Source of the DNA: a virus
DNA: 31,092 nucleotides
IMG/VR virus record: IMGVR_UViG_3300025769_000516
Location: 1 to 31,092 of that record
Strand: one strand, 5' to 3'
The notes under the pieces are model-generated. The model saw only the letters and a list, made by a program, of their open reading frames with translations. It was not told where the DNA came from and made no database searches. Each line of letters opens with the position of its first letter. The stretch's first letter is position 1. The position numbers and the translations under genes are program-made. This document shows, one piece after another, positions 1 to 6,762 of this stretch.

Positions 1-3000
1 CCCGAGCTGTCGATTTGCATCCGCTTCTTCGGAGAAGACGACCCATCCGCCGTGGTGGAGAATATGAGGCGGCCTGCCATTGATGTACTGCTTGGTGTGC
101 CACCGTCCTGCTCGCAACGAATACCTGCACTACGAACAAATCCAGAAGATGTAGATCCTTGGAAACTAATTTCACCTAAGTTTTCACCGACCTGAACAGT
201 ACCCAAGCCCGTAGATCCACTTCTATTTTTGGCCAAAACAAGACTTGGACCTCTAGAGATACCTCCTTGGTTGCAGTGAGTAATTGCAAAGCTTGCTGTT
301 TCGTCAGTACCTAACCCAACTAGCTGTTGCTGAGAGATTCCCGTCGCGGAATTAGTAGTAAAATTAAATCCACTAGACGTACCAACTAAGAGCCTGCCCG
401 AGCTGTCAATATTTACATCACCGTTTGCAAACGTACCCGACCCATCAGCATTCAGCTCGATGTTCGGGACGGAAGGTAATGTTCCGCCAATTTTGACGTT
501 ACCGGCACTTTCCACCAAAAACGTATTTACGTTGCTGGTGCTTTGCCCAATGAAGTAATAGCCAGTGTCTTGCTTAGCTCTAAATCCAGCCTTAGCTTGA
601 ACATAGTTGTTGAAATTAGCCCACCCATCCGCATTCAGCGTGATGTTCGGCGTTTCTCCCCCTGGTAGGGCACCCATGGAACCGCCAATATAGAAGTCTC
701 CAGCAGGGGTTATACGAGTCTTAACGGCACCGAGTAATGCAGTGTCGATGTATCCCGAACCTGAGTTTCCGCCATCCAGGAGAAGCCGATTAGACGTAGA
801 CGCATAAATACCTGCATTAATAATACCATCCGCATTCAGCGTGATGTTGGGTGCTGAGGGGAGGGTGCCTCCGATGAGGACGTTGCCTGATGACTTAACA
901 CGAAGGCGTTCGGTCAAACCAGGGCTAACTACGAAATCACTGTTACTGAAACCTGCGAATGAGGTACCGACAGGGGTTACATATTCAATTACTGCATCAT
1001 TGGTTGAGGTATTTTCAACTTTCATGACGTTGGTTTGGGCTGACACAACGTCAAGTCTTCTCTGTGGTACAGAGGTGCCGATGCCCATATTTCCGAGAAA
1101 GAAGGACGACCCATTCGCATTCAGCGTGATGTTGGGGGCGGAAGGTAATGATCCGCCGAACAACAGTGACCCAGTTGAATCAATCCGTAGTTTCTCAGTA
1201 GAGCCTGCCGAGATGATGACGGTGTTATTTAAGGTCGAGTCACCGGCTACTCCTTTATAAGGACCAAGAATTGTATTGTTAGAGCCTTCAATGAAATAGC
1301 CAGCTTCATTTCCGATAGCTACATTTTTGGTTCCAGTGATGTTGTTATAAAGGGCGTAGTATCCGGTAGCAGTGTTGCTGTTTCCAGTGGTGTGGTTATA
1401 GAGGGAGTATGCTCCGGTAGCAGTGTTGCTGTTTCCAGTAGTGTTTTTTAAAAGGGCAAAGCTTCCGGTAGCAGTGTTGTAGTCACCTTCAGTGTTGCCA
1501 GAAAGGGCGTAGAGTCCGGTAGCACTGTTGTTTTCTCCAGTGGTGTTAGAGGAAAGGGCACTTGAACCGAGAGCTGTGTTGCTTATAAGGTCGCTGTTGC
1601 CACGACCAACAGTTATTGAGTTAATTGTGGCGTCTGCTGTTGCAATGATTTCACCGTTATTTTTCAGCGTAATGTTGGGGGCGCTGGGGAGGGTGCCTCC
1701 GATATCTAGATTGCCAATATTATCCAGCACCATTCTCTCGGTAGTGCCCGCAGAGAAATTAATCCCGTAATTCTCTCTAGCATTAATGTTTAAATATCCT
1801 GTGCTACTGCTGTGTTGAATAGTTGATCCATTTATTGAAGGTCCAAGGTTGATAGTAGCGTCTGTGCCGTCAAGCGATAAGTCGCCAGCCGCATTAATAC
1901 TACCGTCCGCATTCAACGCAATGTTTGGAGCTGTAGGGTGAATACCACCAATTAAGGTCTTGCCGTCTAAGTAAACACTAAAAACTTTGGTGCCGTTATT
2001 TTCAGTTTTAATTATTTGATCAGTGTTTGCACCTGCTGTTCTATTGAGGTACAGCGGAATGGTTGTGCTTTGGAATGAGCCAGAGCCGTCCGCATTCAGG
2101 TCGATGCCAGTCCCGATCTCGATGTTGCCACTGAATGTGCCGCCAGTAACAGGCACAGCTCCTACATCATCGGCATCTAAAACAACATCGCCGGTTTGAG
2201 TGTTGACACTAGTTACAGCATCTCCTGGAACTTGAGCGGCTGTGATGTAGCCGGCATCATTCACAAGGTCCGAAACGTTATCGCCAGGTTGAACAGCGCT
2301 ATCAGCAAGTGCTCCCTGTGCTGCGCTTGCGGCACCCACATCAGCGAAACCTAGTACCACATCACCAATCTGGGAGTTGATACTGGTAACAGCAGAACCA
2401 GGGACTGTGAAGGCTTCCCAGTTAGAAGCGAGGCTGGGATCAGCTCCAACGATGACATACCCAACAGCCTTGTCTGTACGCAAACACCAGTCACCAGGCT
2501 GACCTGCAAGAGCAAGCATGGCTGCTTCGCTCCCGACAGACCCCAGAAACTCGGTAATAGCAATGGCAGGAATTTGACTGGTGGGGATAACACCGCCAAC
2601 AAGATCAGCTTTTACGTCAAAGACCGCTTGCTGAGCTGTCGACACGGGCTTGTCCGCGTCTGAAGTATTATCTACGTTGTTCAGGCCTACGTCTGTCTTG
2701 GTGAGGACTACATCACCCGTCCTACCAGCTACTGAGGTAACGGTGTTGACCTGAGCGCCTGTTTCAATGTTATCTAGCTTGGCCTTATCTGCACCAGTAA
2801 TTAGACCTGAATCTCCAGAGGCTACAACTTCGGGCAGAGTGGTGTCAGCCCCTGTTGACGAAGCCAGTACACGAGTGGAAGAGGTGTACGACAAGTCAGT
2901 ACCAGGAGCCCCAGCCGCTGTGATATAGCCTGCGTCATTAGCCAGCTCGCTAACGTTGTCTCCAGGCTGAATGGCGCTATCAGCAGTTGTACCTTGTGCT

Positions 3001-3350
3001 GAAGTGGCATAATCAGCGTCGGAAAAGTCGGTAATATCAGCCTTAACCAGGGTTACGTCGCCCGTCCTGCCAGCAACAGACTGAACAGGAGCGCCAGCAG
3101 AGGTGATGTAATTAGCATCATTAGTCAACGTGGAGACATTATCCCCAGGCTGTACCGCGCTATCAGCAAGCGCCCCTTGGTCCTTGCTAGCACCAGCAGG
3201 GACTAGTACCCCGTTCTCTTTCTGGTAATATTGATCCTTATCGAACGCATAGCAAATCTCCCCCTCCAAGATGCTGGCTATGTTTGCCTGTAGCGTAGCG
3301 ATGTCACCGCGAACAGGGAGGATCTTATTACGAGGAGAGGGAACTGGCAT
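1..3350 (-). CDS. Large modular tail fibre protein, 3' end outside window
   Basis: The frame stays open from an ATG at 3350 to the left edge, giving about 1116 residues without the C-terminus. The N-terminus (MPVPSPRNKILPVRGDIATL) resembles that of the 410-residue adhesin at 18155-19387. Then come three copies of a module reading ADSAVQPGDNVSxLxNDAxYIT (near 3180, 2990 and 2310) and several TGDVVL modules, both common in phage fibres. Residues 579-680 are a 17-residue tandem repeat like the heads of trimeric autotransporter adhesins. A spacer motif, LPSAPNITLNADG, recurs about seven times. The visible end (RLIFSTTADG, QIDSSG) is typical of cyanophage fibres. Role: host recognition or virion decoration by a trimeric fibre, by family resemblance. 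It follows the 408-residue gene by 30 bases with a promoter-like element between them. The fibre call is secure; receptor specificity cannot be read. Confidence 0.85.
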   Translation of the reverse strand, partial: MPVPSPRNKILPVRGDIATLQANIASILEGEICYAFDKDQYYQKENGVLVPAGASKDQGALADSAVQPGDNVSTLTNDANYITSAGAPVQSVAGRTGDVTLVKADITDFSDADYATSAQGTTADSAIQPGDNVSELANDAGYITAAGAPGTDLSYTSSTRVLASSTGADTTLPEVVASGDSGLITGADKAKLDNIETGAQVNTVTSVAGRTGDVVLTKTDVGLNNVDNTSDADKPVSTAQQAVFDVKADLVGGVIPTSQIPAIAITEFLGSVGSEAAMLALAGQPGDWCLRTDKAVGYVIVGADPSLASNWEAFTVPGSAVTSINSQIGDVVLGFADVGAASAAQGALADSAVQPGDNVSDLVNDAGYITAAQVPGDAVTSVNTQTGDVVLDADDVGAVPVTGGTFSGNIEIGTGIDLNADGSGSFQSTTIPLYLNRTAGANTDQIIKTENNGTKVFSVYLDGKTLIGGIHPTAPNIALNADGSINAAGDLSLDGTDATINLGPSINGSTIQHSSSTGYLNINARENYGINFSAGTTERMVLDNIGNLDIGGTLPSAPNITLKNNGEIIATADATINSITVGRGNSDLISNTALGSSALSSNTTGENNSATGLYALSGNTEGDYNTATGSFALLKNTTGNSNTATGAYSLYNHTTGNSNTATGYYALYNNITGTKNVAIGNEAGYFIEGSNNTILGPYKGVAGDSTLNNTVIISAGSTEKLRIDSTGSLLFGGSLPSAPNITLNANGSSFFLGNMGIGTSVPQRRLDVVSAQTNVMKVENTSTNDAVIEYVTPVGTSFAGFSNSDFVVSPGLTERLRVKSSGNVLIGGTLPSAPNITLNADGIINAGIYASTSNRLLLDGGNSGSGYIDTALLGAVKTRITPAGDFYIGGSMGALPGGETPNITLNADGWANFNNYVQAKAGFRAKQDTGYYFIGQSTSNVNTFLVESAGNVKIGGTLPSVPNIELNADGSGTFANGDVNIDSSGRLLVGTSSGFNFTTNSATGISQQQLVGLGTDETASFAITHCNQGGISRGPSLVLAKNRSGSTGLGTVQVGENLGEISFQGSTSSGFVRSAGIRCEQDGGTPSSTSMAGRLIFSTTADGSSSPKKRMQIDSS
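450..2125 (-). repeat. Dispersed LPSAPNI-LNADG module boundary repeat in tail fibre
   Basis: About seven interspersed copies of a 35-45 base segment (plus-strand core gcattcagcgtgatgtt) occur near 450, 631, 831, 1115, 1661, 1911 and 2089. Each codes GG(T/S)LPSAPNI(T/E)LNADG or a variant and separates fibre modules of roughly 55-180 residues. The copies are similar enough in DNA to allow in-frame recombination between modules; that use is inference. Confidence 0.75.
1311..1616 (-). repeat. 51-base tandem repeat coding a 17-residue YadA-head-like repeat
   Basis: Six consecutive 51-base units start at 1311, 1362, 1413, 1464, 1515 and 1566; the shared core on the plus strand is tccggtagcagtgtt. 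The minus strand codes units of the form YALxxNTTGxxNTATG. The four central units are most alike; the two outer ones are diverged. Such left-handed beta-roll repeats form the heads of trimeric adhesins. Unit number could vary by slippage or recombination. Confidence 0.85.
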
Positions 3351-3368
3351 CGCGAAACCTAAGTCTGA

Positions 3369-3378
3369 CTAGGATTCC
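3369..3378 (-). promoter_or_regulatory. GGNATNCTAG element before tail fibre gene
   Basis: Exact match, GGAATCCTAG on the minus strand, 18 bases before the ATG at 3350 and just after the stop of the 408-residue gene. See the finding on the motif family; promoter function is inferred. Confidence 0.5.
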
Positions 3379-3380
3379 GA

Positions 3381-4607
3381 TTAAGTAATAACGCCACCGT
3401 CCACAACTGTATCACCGCCAGTAGAGATACCTGTCTCAAGATCACCGCCGTCAATCGCCTTGTCATCGATGGCGTATAGGGCGTCCGTAAGATTTATCCA
3501 TTGCCCATTTTGGCGGACGTAGTAGCCGCCGTCCTGAGGAGCTTCTGGAATACCACCAGTAACACTGGCCGATGGCAGGAAGAAAAAGCTGTAGTTGTGG
3601 TTGGGGTTGAAGCTGGGTTCAGGCCCAGGTGTGTCTATGTGGTTAACGCTTATCTCAAACCCGCTGGTGGTTTCGACATAGCCCGACACCTCGTACAAAT
3701 GAGCCTGAGAGGGATCATCCTCGCTTGCGACGTAAAGCTGACCAGTTAGTGGCAGTAGAGCGTCAAGCAACAGCTCTACGTCATTACCAGCCTCATTGAT
3801 TTTGCTGACATGAAAAAGGGTAACTTGATCGGCCTGATCTTCGCCGTGCGTGTGAAACTTGCGGTTATGAGGCTCCCCAGTTTCTTCATGGTATTGCCAG
3901 ATGATTGTTGAACCCATTTGGCCTGTGACCACTGTGGTTGATCCACCACCGCCGCCGCCAGACAGGACTGAAGTCTCTCGGGTAAAGCGATTAGCCCACC
4001 TAACCCCATCGTACATCAAGACCTGTCCCCTCTCAAGGGGCAGCACAGAGCCAACTTCTACGTCTTTGAGGTCGTCAAGATTGGCATTCGTGGCTAGAAA
4101 GTCTTTTCCGTCACGACCAGCAGCTCCTTGAGGACCAGTCTTTCCAGGGGCTCCGTCTCGGCCAGGCTTGCCTGAGTTAACAAGCAACATCCTGTCTTGT
4201 ATGTCCTCCGCAATGCTTTCAAACCTCCTTTCAATTGACTCCATCCATCCAGTCGGAGGCATTAAAGGTGGAGCCTCTTTCGTATCTGGGCGAATCTCGG
4301 TTTTATTGGTCTTAAACTCTTTGACGGTCGCCTCAATGATCAAGCCCAGGTTAAAACTAAAGCCTGGCAAAAGACGACGCATCTCCTCGAATAATAGGTC
4401 GTCAGGTTCTGATCCGTCAGACTCGACCCAGATCTTCCAGGTCGCCTCGAACTCGTCAACCGTTGGATATCTTTCCACGTAAACGTAAAACCCTTCCCTT
4501 CCTGAAGCGACAGGCTTCTTGTCGACAATACGAACTTCAGAAAGCGATAGACGAAGGACCCCGCTGTCATTCAGAATTTCTACGATGTCAGCAGAGCTTA
4601 GGATCAT
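3381..4607 (-). CDS. Collagen-like virion/fibre-associated protein, 408 aa
   Basis: ATG start at 4607. Residues 1-100 form a mixed alpha/beta N-terminal domain that I do not recognise. Residues 146-169 are eight consecutive Gly-X-Y triplets (GKPGRDGAPGKTGPQGAAGR and on), a short collagen-like stalk that usually drives trimerisation in phage fibres. Next comes a fibre module LDDLKDVEVGSVLPLERGQV ending in MYDGVRWAN, then a six-glycine linker and a beta-rich C-terminal half with repeated YYVRQNGQWINL-type sequence. Role: probable structural tail fibre or adhesin, cooperating with the large fibre coded immediately downstream (30-base gap). No enzymatic motif was seen. Related modules occur in the proteins at 17056-18126 and 18155-19387. 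Confidence 0.7.
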   Translation of the reverse strand: MILSSADIVEILNDSGVLRLSLSEVRIVDKKPVASGREGFYVYVERYPTVDEFEATWKIWVESDGSEPDDLLFEEMRRLLPGFSFNLGLIIEATVKEFKTNKTEIRPDTKEAPPLMPPTGWMESIERRFESIAEDIQDRMLLVNSGKPGRDGAPGKTGPQGAAGRDGKDFLATNANLDDLKDVEVGSVLPLERGQVLMYDGVRWANRFTRETSVLSGGGGGGSTTVVTGQMGSTIIWQYHEETGEPHNRKFHTHGEDQADQVTLFHVSKINEAGNDVELLLDALLPLTGQLYVASEDDPSQAHLYEVSGYVETTSGFEISVNHIDTPGPEPSFNPNHNYSFFFLPSASVTGGIPEAPQDGGYYVRQNGQWINLTDALYAIDDKAIDGGDLETGISTGGDTVVDGGVIT

Positions 4608-4624
4608 GGCGTCACTGTCTCCAG

Positions 4625-4634
4625 CTAGGATTCC
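4625..4634 (-). promoter_or_regulatory. GGNATNCTAG element before 408-aa gene
   Basis: Exact match, GGAATCCTAG, 17 bases before the ATG at 4607, in the divergent intergenic region. A TATAAT hexamer lies about ten bases further upstream on the same strand (4649-4644), without a convincing -35 box. Confidence 0.5.
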
Positions 4635-4671
4635 GACGTAGGTATTATAGGGCAGAATTCTTCAAATCACT

Positions 4672-4821
4672 GTGGAAGTAACCGTCATCCTGGGCCTTGC
4701 GCTCTTCATTGCATCAGAAATCCTGCCATTTACGCCTCTGGCTGGCAACGGCTTGGTCGACGCCATTATCAAGGCGCTTCGCGTCGCTTTCCCTCACGCT
4801 TCCCACACCGACAAGAAGTGA
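4672..4821 (+). CDS. Small one-pass membrane protein, 49 aa
   Basis: This short frame opens with GTG at 4672, begins MEVTVILGLALFIASEILPF and ends HTDKK. One hydrophobic segment covers about residues 3-20, followed by an amphipathic stretch (NGLVDAIIKALRVAFPH). Small hydrophobic proteins of this style are frequent in cyanophages, but the function is unknown to me; a membrane or holin-like role is only a guess. Its stop overlaps the next start (GTGA at 4818-4821), which points to translational coupling. The frame has a stop codon (TAG) just upstream at 4648-4650, so GTG is the first usual start; no clear Shine-Dalgarno site is seen. Confidence 0.6.
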   Translation: MEVTVILGLALFIASEILPFTPLAGNGLVDAIIKALRVAFPHASHTDKK

Positions 4822-5129
4822 TCTACCAAGGTCTTGTAGTTGAAATCATCAAGATCCTTTGGGATCATGGGTACTATCGCGACAACCCGTGGCTTAACAG
4901 GGTCTACGATAACTGGTTTTCTTACTGGGTCGACTACAAGACTAAACAATCAATGGACGAAGTGGATCGACAGATTGAAGAGCTGAACCCTGACCCTGTT
5001 GAACTGACTAAGCCGATATACTGGGAAGAAGAAAAGGGTGAAACGCCCCTGGGAGGTCCTATTGGCATCAGCTCCACCTACACTGACAATGCACCAGGCG
5101 GTGCAGATCCTTTACAGGGGCCAGAATAA
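4818..5129 (+). CDS. Hypothetical protein, 103 aa, coupled plus-strand gene
   Basis: GTG start at 4818, overlapping the upstream stop by four bases. The N-terminal part is helical and rich in aromatic residues (KILWDHGYYRDNPWLNRVYD, WFSYWVDY). The middle is acidic and the C-terminal 30 residues are Gly/Pro-rich and probably disordered. I recognise no family. Its 3' end overlaps the following small gene. Position in a plus-strand run of four tiny overlapping genes suggests they are expressed together. Confidence 0.6.
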   Translation: MIYQGLVVEIIKILWDHGYYRDNPWLNRVYDNWFSYWVDYKTKQSMDEVDRQIEELNPDPVELTKPIYWEEEKGETPLGGPIGISSTYTDNAPGGADPLQGPE

Positions 5130-5265
5130 CGTCCTGCTAATGGCTCGCGAGCTAGGAATTACTCTAGAAGAGATGAAGCAAGCCTTGCGAGAGTATGTAG
5201 CCAAAACACCTTTGGATGAAGACGACTGGCAAGGTGATGTCCACCCGTCATGGCCATACGCATGA
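5089..5265 (+). CDS. Small helical, possibly HTH-like protein, 58 aa
   Basis: The sequence MHQAVQILYRGQNNVLLMAR followed by ELGITLEEMKQALREYV looks like a short three-helix or helix-turn-helix unit (helix, turn, 'ARELGITLEEM' recognition-like helix). The tail, DEDDWQGDVHPSWPYA, is acidic. The start is uncertain: ATG at 5089 or GTG at 5038, which would add 17 residues and enlarge the overlap with the upstream gene from 41 to 92 bases. Its stop overlaps the next start as ATGA (5262-5265). DNA binding is a guess from the fold-like pattern only. Confidence 0.6.
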   Translation: MHQAVQILYRGQNNVLLMARELGITLEEMKQALREYVAKTPLDEDDWQGDVHPSWPYA

Positions 5266-5498
5266 AGTATCAAACTGACTGGCGTGATAACCTGCGCCAC
5301 CTAGCCAATATCTGTTTTATTGGCACCTATCTGTTCTTTGACAGAGGAATGGTACTACAAGGAGCCTGTTGCACTGTTGTAGGGGAGTTGCTTCTTTTTC
5401 CAAGCGCAATTAAACATCGAAGCTGGAGCACTGTTATCGTGGGAGGTATATTCCTATTTCTTGCCCTTGGAACAATTACAAGATCCCTTCTTAGTTGA
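5262..5498 (+). CDS. Small multi-pass membrane protein, 78 aa
   Basis: I place the start at the ATG of 5262, which overlaps the preceding stop as ATGA; an in-frame ATG at 5250 would add four residues. Hydrophobic segments cover about residues 15-25, 29-47 and 54-73 (TVIVGGIFLFLALGTITRS), so two or three membrane passes. There is no recognised family. Small multi-pass proteins near virion genes can be holins, but no lysis enzyme is visible in this window, so that remains weak. The last 45 bases overlap the end of the opposing gene at 5454-5567. Confidence 0.6.
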   Translation: MKYQTDWRDNLRHLANICFIGTYLFFDRGMVLQGACCTVVGELLLFPSAIKHRSWSTVIVGGIFLFLALGTITRSLLS

Positions 5499-5567
5499 TT
5501 TCTTAGCTCCCTTCTTGGGGGCTTTCTTTTTGCTTGTAGCTCTAGCCGTTGAGAGTGGTAAAGGCAT
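5454..5567 (-). CDS. Lysine-rich 37-aa basic peptide
   Basis: ATG at 5567, two bases after the stop of the 76-residue gene. Product MPLPLSTARATSKKKAPKKG and on to CNCSKGKK: 13 of 37 residues are Lys or Arg, with a C-N-C pair near the end. It resembles the other lysine-rich proteins of this cluster (5788-7088) and could bind nucleic acid, by charge alone. Its 3' end is antisense to the last 45 bases of the plus-strand gene ending at 5498. Length makes it easy to miss, but it fits the gene spacing of the cluster. Confidence 0.6.
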   Translation of the reverse strand: MPLPLSTARATSKKKAPKKGAKKSTKKGSCNCSKGKK

Positions 5568-5569
5568 GA

Positions 5570-5800
5570 TTACTTACCGTTGATTGGAGCCATTAAGGCT
5601 AGTATGATTGCAATGTATGTTTCGGCTGCTCTTTGAAGTATGCCTGTGCTATTACTGCATTGCTCAGGTATGCTTTGCTCACCCCTAAGGATAAGAGTTC
5701 TACAGCCAGCAGCTCCCAGGCCCAGGAATGAAAGATGGAATACCATCAAAAAGGCAAGCATTCCAAAGGCCCAAGTAGCTTTGTTCTTCAACATTTCCAT
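5570..5800 (-). CDS. Small two-pass membrane protein, 76 aa
   Basis: ATG at 5800, inside the end of the upstream gene (13-base overlap). Hydrophobic segments at about residues 9-30 (AFGMLAFLMVFHLSFLGLG) and 58-72 (TYIAIILALMAP) flank a polar loop with two cysteines (C33, C48), which may pair if the loop is on the oxidising side. The family is unknown to me. Size, two passes and phage context would allow a holin, but nothing specific shows it. Followed after two bases by the 37-residue basic peptide. Confidence 0.65.
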   Translation of the reverse strand: MEMLKNKATWAFGMLAFLMVFHLSFLGLGAAGCRTLILRGEQSIPEQCSNSTGILQRAAETYIAIILALMAPINGK

Positions 5801-6045
5801 CTACGGCGAGCAGCTTTACCACGCTCACCAGTCCAGCTCCTGCTTCTAGAGCAGAAAGACTTGCGACGCTTGGCATCCTTGCTTCCAGGCTTGACGCGAC
5901 CCGTAACTGGAGCCTTCAGGTTAGATCCTGTTTTGGCGTTGATACGCTTACGACCCTTAGCAGTAAGCCCTCCAGCCTTAGACTTGCAGCCGTTCTTGAC
6001 GCCGCAGCCTTTCATGCTGCCAGTTTTCTTCTTGGCTGCCGCCAT
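5788..6045 (-). CDS. Basic Cys-containing phage protein (DUF6321-like), 85 aa
   Basis: ATG at 6045 with GGGAAGG a few bases upstream. Basic throughout; it has a GGLTAKGRKR motif, a GSNLKAPVTG stretch and a C-terminal segment RRKSFCSRSRSW ending RRRWKC. That pattern (GGLxxKGR, then KRRKSFCxR, then KW.C at the end) matches my memory of a domain of unknown function found in many marine phages (DUF6321); the name should be checked. Function unknown; nucleic-acid binding is plausible from charge. It is preceded by an exact GGNATNCTAG element 20 bases upstream, which contains the stop codon of the HNH gene. Confidence 0.75.
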   Translation of the reverse strand: MAAAKKKTGSMKGCGVKNGCKSKAGGLTAKGRKRINAKTGSNLKAPVTGRVKPGSKDAKRRKSFCSRSRSWTGERGKAARRRWKC

Positions 6046-6065
6046 TGGCCTTCCCGAGAACTATT

Positions 6066-6075
6066 CTAGGATGCC
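6066..6075 (-). promoter_or_regulatory. GGNATNCTAG element before DUF6321-like gene
   Basis: Exact match, GGCATCCTAG, 20 bases before the ATG at 6045. Its TAG is the stop codon of the HNH endonuclease gene, so the element lies within the coding end of the upstream gene. Confidence 0.5.
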
Positions 6076-6527
6076 AGTTTTACTGCCTCAATCGCTTCGG
6101 CTTCAGTCCTAAACCTGCCAAGGTAAATCTTCTTGCCTCCAATCCTTGGCTGTGCCTGCCACTTGCCGTCCTTAAGTCTAGTGACACCCATGCCGTTCAG
6201 GCCGCGAGCCTTAAGAGATCTCTGCAAGTTTTCACGATGACTGACGTCCTGAAGGCCGTGAAACACATTGCTCTTAGTAGAAGCTCCCTCTTGTCCAACG
6301 TGATCAATTTCGCCAACTGGGTCGCGCCCTGTCACCCACTTCCAGACCAGTCTGTGCGCCAAGTACTTCGTCTTGTCTATTGCCGCCATGCGGTACCCGT
6401 CTGGGTTTATGTAGCCAGCCACTGCGCCAGCCTTGACGCCTTTGCGTGGCAGGTGATGAAGCTCGCCTGTCAGTGGATTGTAAGCAAAGCGGCTCCAGAG
6501 AAGCTCGGTAGAGGGCAGTTGTTTCAT
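6066..6527 (-). CDS. HNH homing endonuclease with C-terminal AP2-like domain, 153 aa
   Basis: I chose the ATG at 6527 (MKQLPSTELLWSRF) because the longer upstream frame overlaps the neighbouring gene and lacks family features. Residues 12-60 hold the usual N-terminal strands (YNPLTGELHHL, GYINPDGYRMAAI) leading to AHRLVW. The HNH core is residues 58-100: H58, the D75-H76 pair (GEIDHVG) and N100 in DVSHRENLQR. Residues 113-153 form an AP2-like DNA-binding segment (GVTRLKDGKWQAQPRIGGKK, YLGRFRTEAEAIEA). Such proteins cut specific DNA sites and spread as selfish free-standing genes in phages. The D-H and final N are present, so it may be active. It sits between two small basic-protein genes. Confidence 0.85.
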   Translation of the reverse strand: MKQLPSTELLWSRFAYNPLTGELHHLPRKGVKAGAVAGYINPDGYRMAAIDKTKYLAHRLVWKWVTGRDPVGEIDHVGQEGASTKSNVFHGLQDVSHRENLQRSLKARGLNGMGVTRLKDGKWQAQPRIGGKKIYLGRFRTEAEAIEAVKLAS

Positions 6528-6531
6528 GCCC

Positions 6532-6541
6532 TTAGTATACC
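6532..6541 (-). promoter_or_regulatory. GGNATNCTA variant just before HNH gene
   Basis: GGTATACTAA lies only four bases before the ATG at 6527 and includes a good -10-like TATACT. Its distance to the start differs from the 17-21 bases seen elsewhere; the adjoining AAGGG may simply be the ribosome binding site. Low confidence as a promoter. Confidence 0.25.
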
Positions 6542-6552
6542 GCAACCGATAC

Positions 6553-6762
6553 CTACTTCCTTTTCTTTTTAAGGAAAGCAGGCATCTTCTTGTCGCCTTT
6601 TTTAGTAGCGGGCTTTTTGCCAGCGGGCTTTTTAGCTGTCTTAGCAGCTTTCTTGAATGCAGAAGCCTTAGGAGCGCCTTTAGCACCAGGCTTACGCATT
6701 TCTTCTTTGGAGCCAGAAGCGATACGCTTTTTCTTGGCGTTGATGTTTTTGTAGAGTGACAT
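6553..6762 (-). CDS. Lysine-rich conserved phage protein, 69 aa
   Basis: ATG at 6762, sharing one base with the stop of the upstream gene (TAATG). The N-terminal part, SLYKNINAKKKRIASGSKEE followed by MRKPGAKGAPKASAFKKAAK, has the look of a small protein conserved across many tailed phages; the C-terminal half is a low-complexity Lys/Ala/Pro tail. 26 of 69 residues are Lys or Arg. Function unknown; internal DNA-binding virion protein or nucleic-acid chaperone would fit the charge. Coupled to the 108-residue basic protein upstream. Confidence 0.75.
   Translation of the reverse strand: MSLYKNINAKKKRIASGSKEEMRKPGAKGAPKASAFKKAAKTAKKPAGKKPATKKGDKKMPAFLKKKRK

Noticed and set aside
841-1770. Plus-strand open frames opposite the tail fibre gene
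   Set aside because: They mirror the repeats of the minus-strand fibre and show no sensible protein features.
5264-5800. Holin call for the small membrane proteins
   Set aside because: Size and hydrophobicity fit, but no lysin or spanin is visible nearby, so the name would be unsupported.
6528-6686. Longer N-terminus for the HNH endonuclease
   Set aside because: The added part is read from the lysine codons of the neighbouring gene in another frame and adds no HNH feature.
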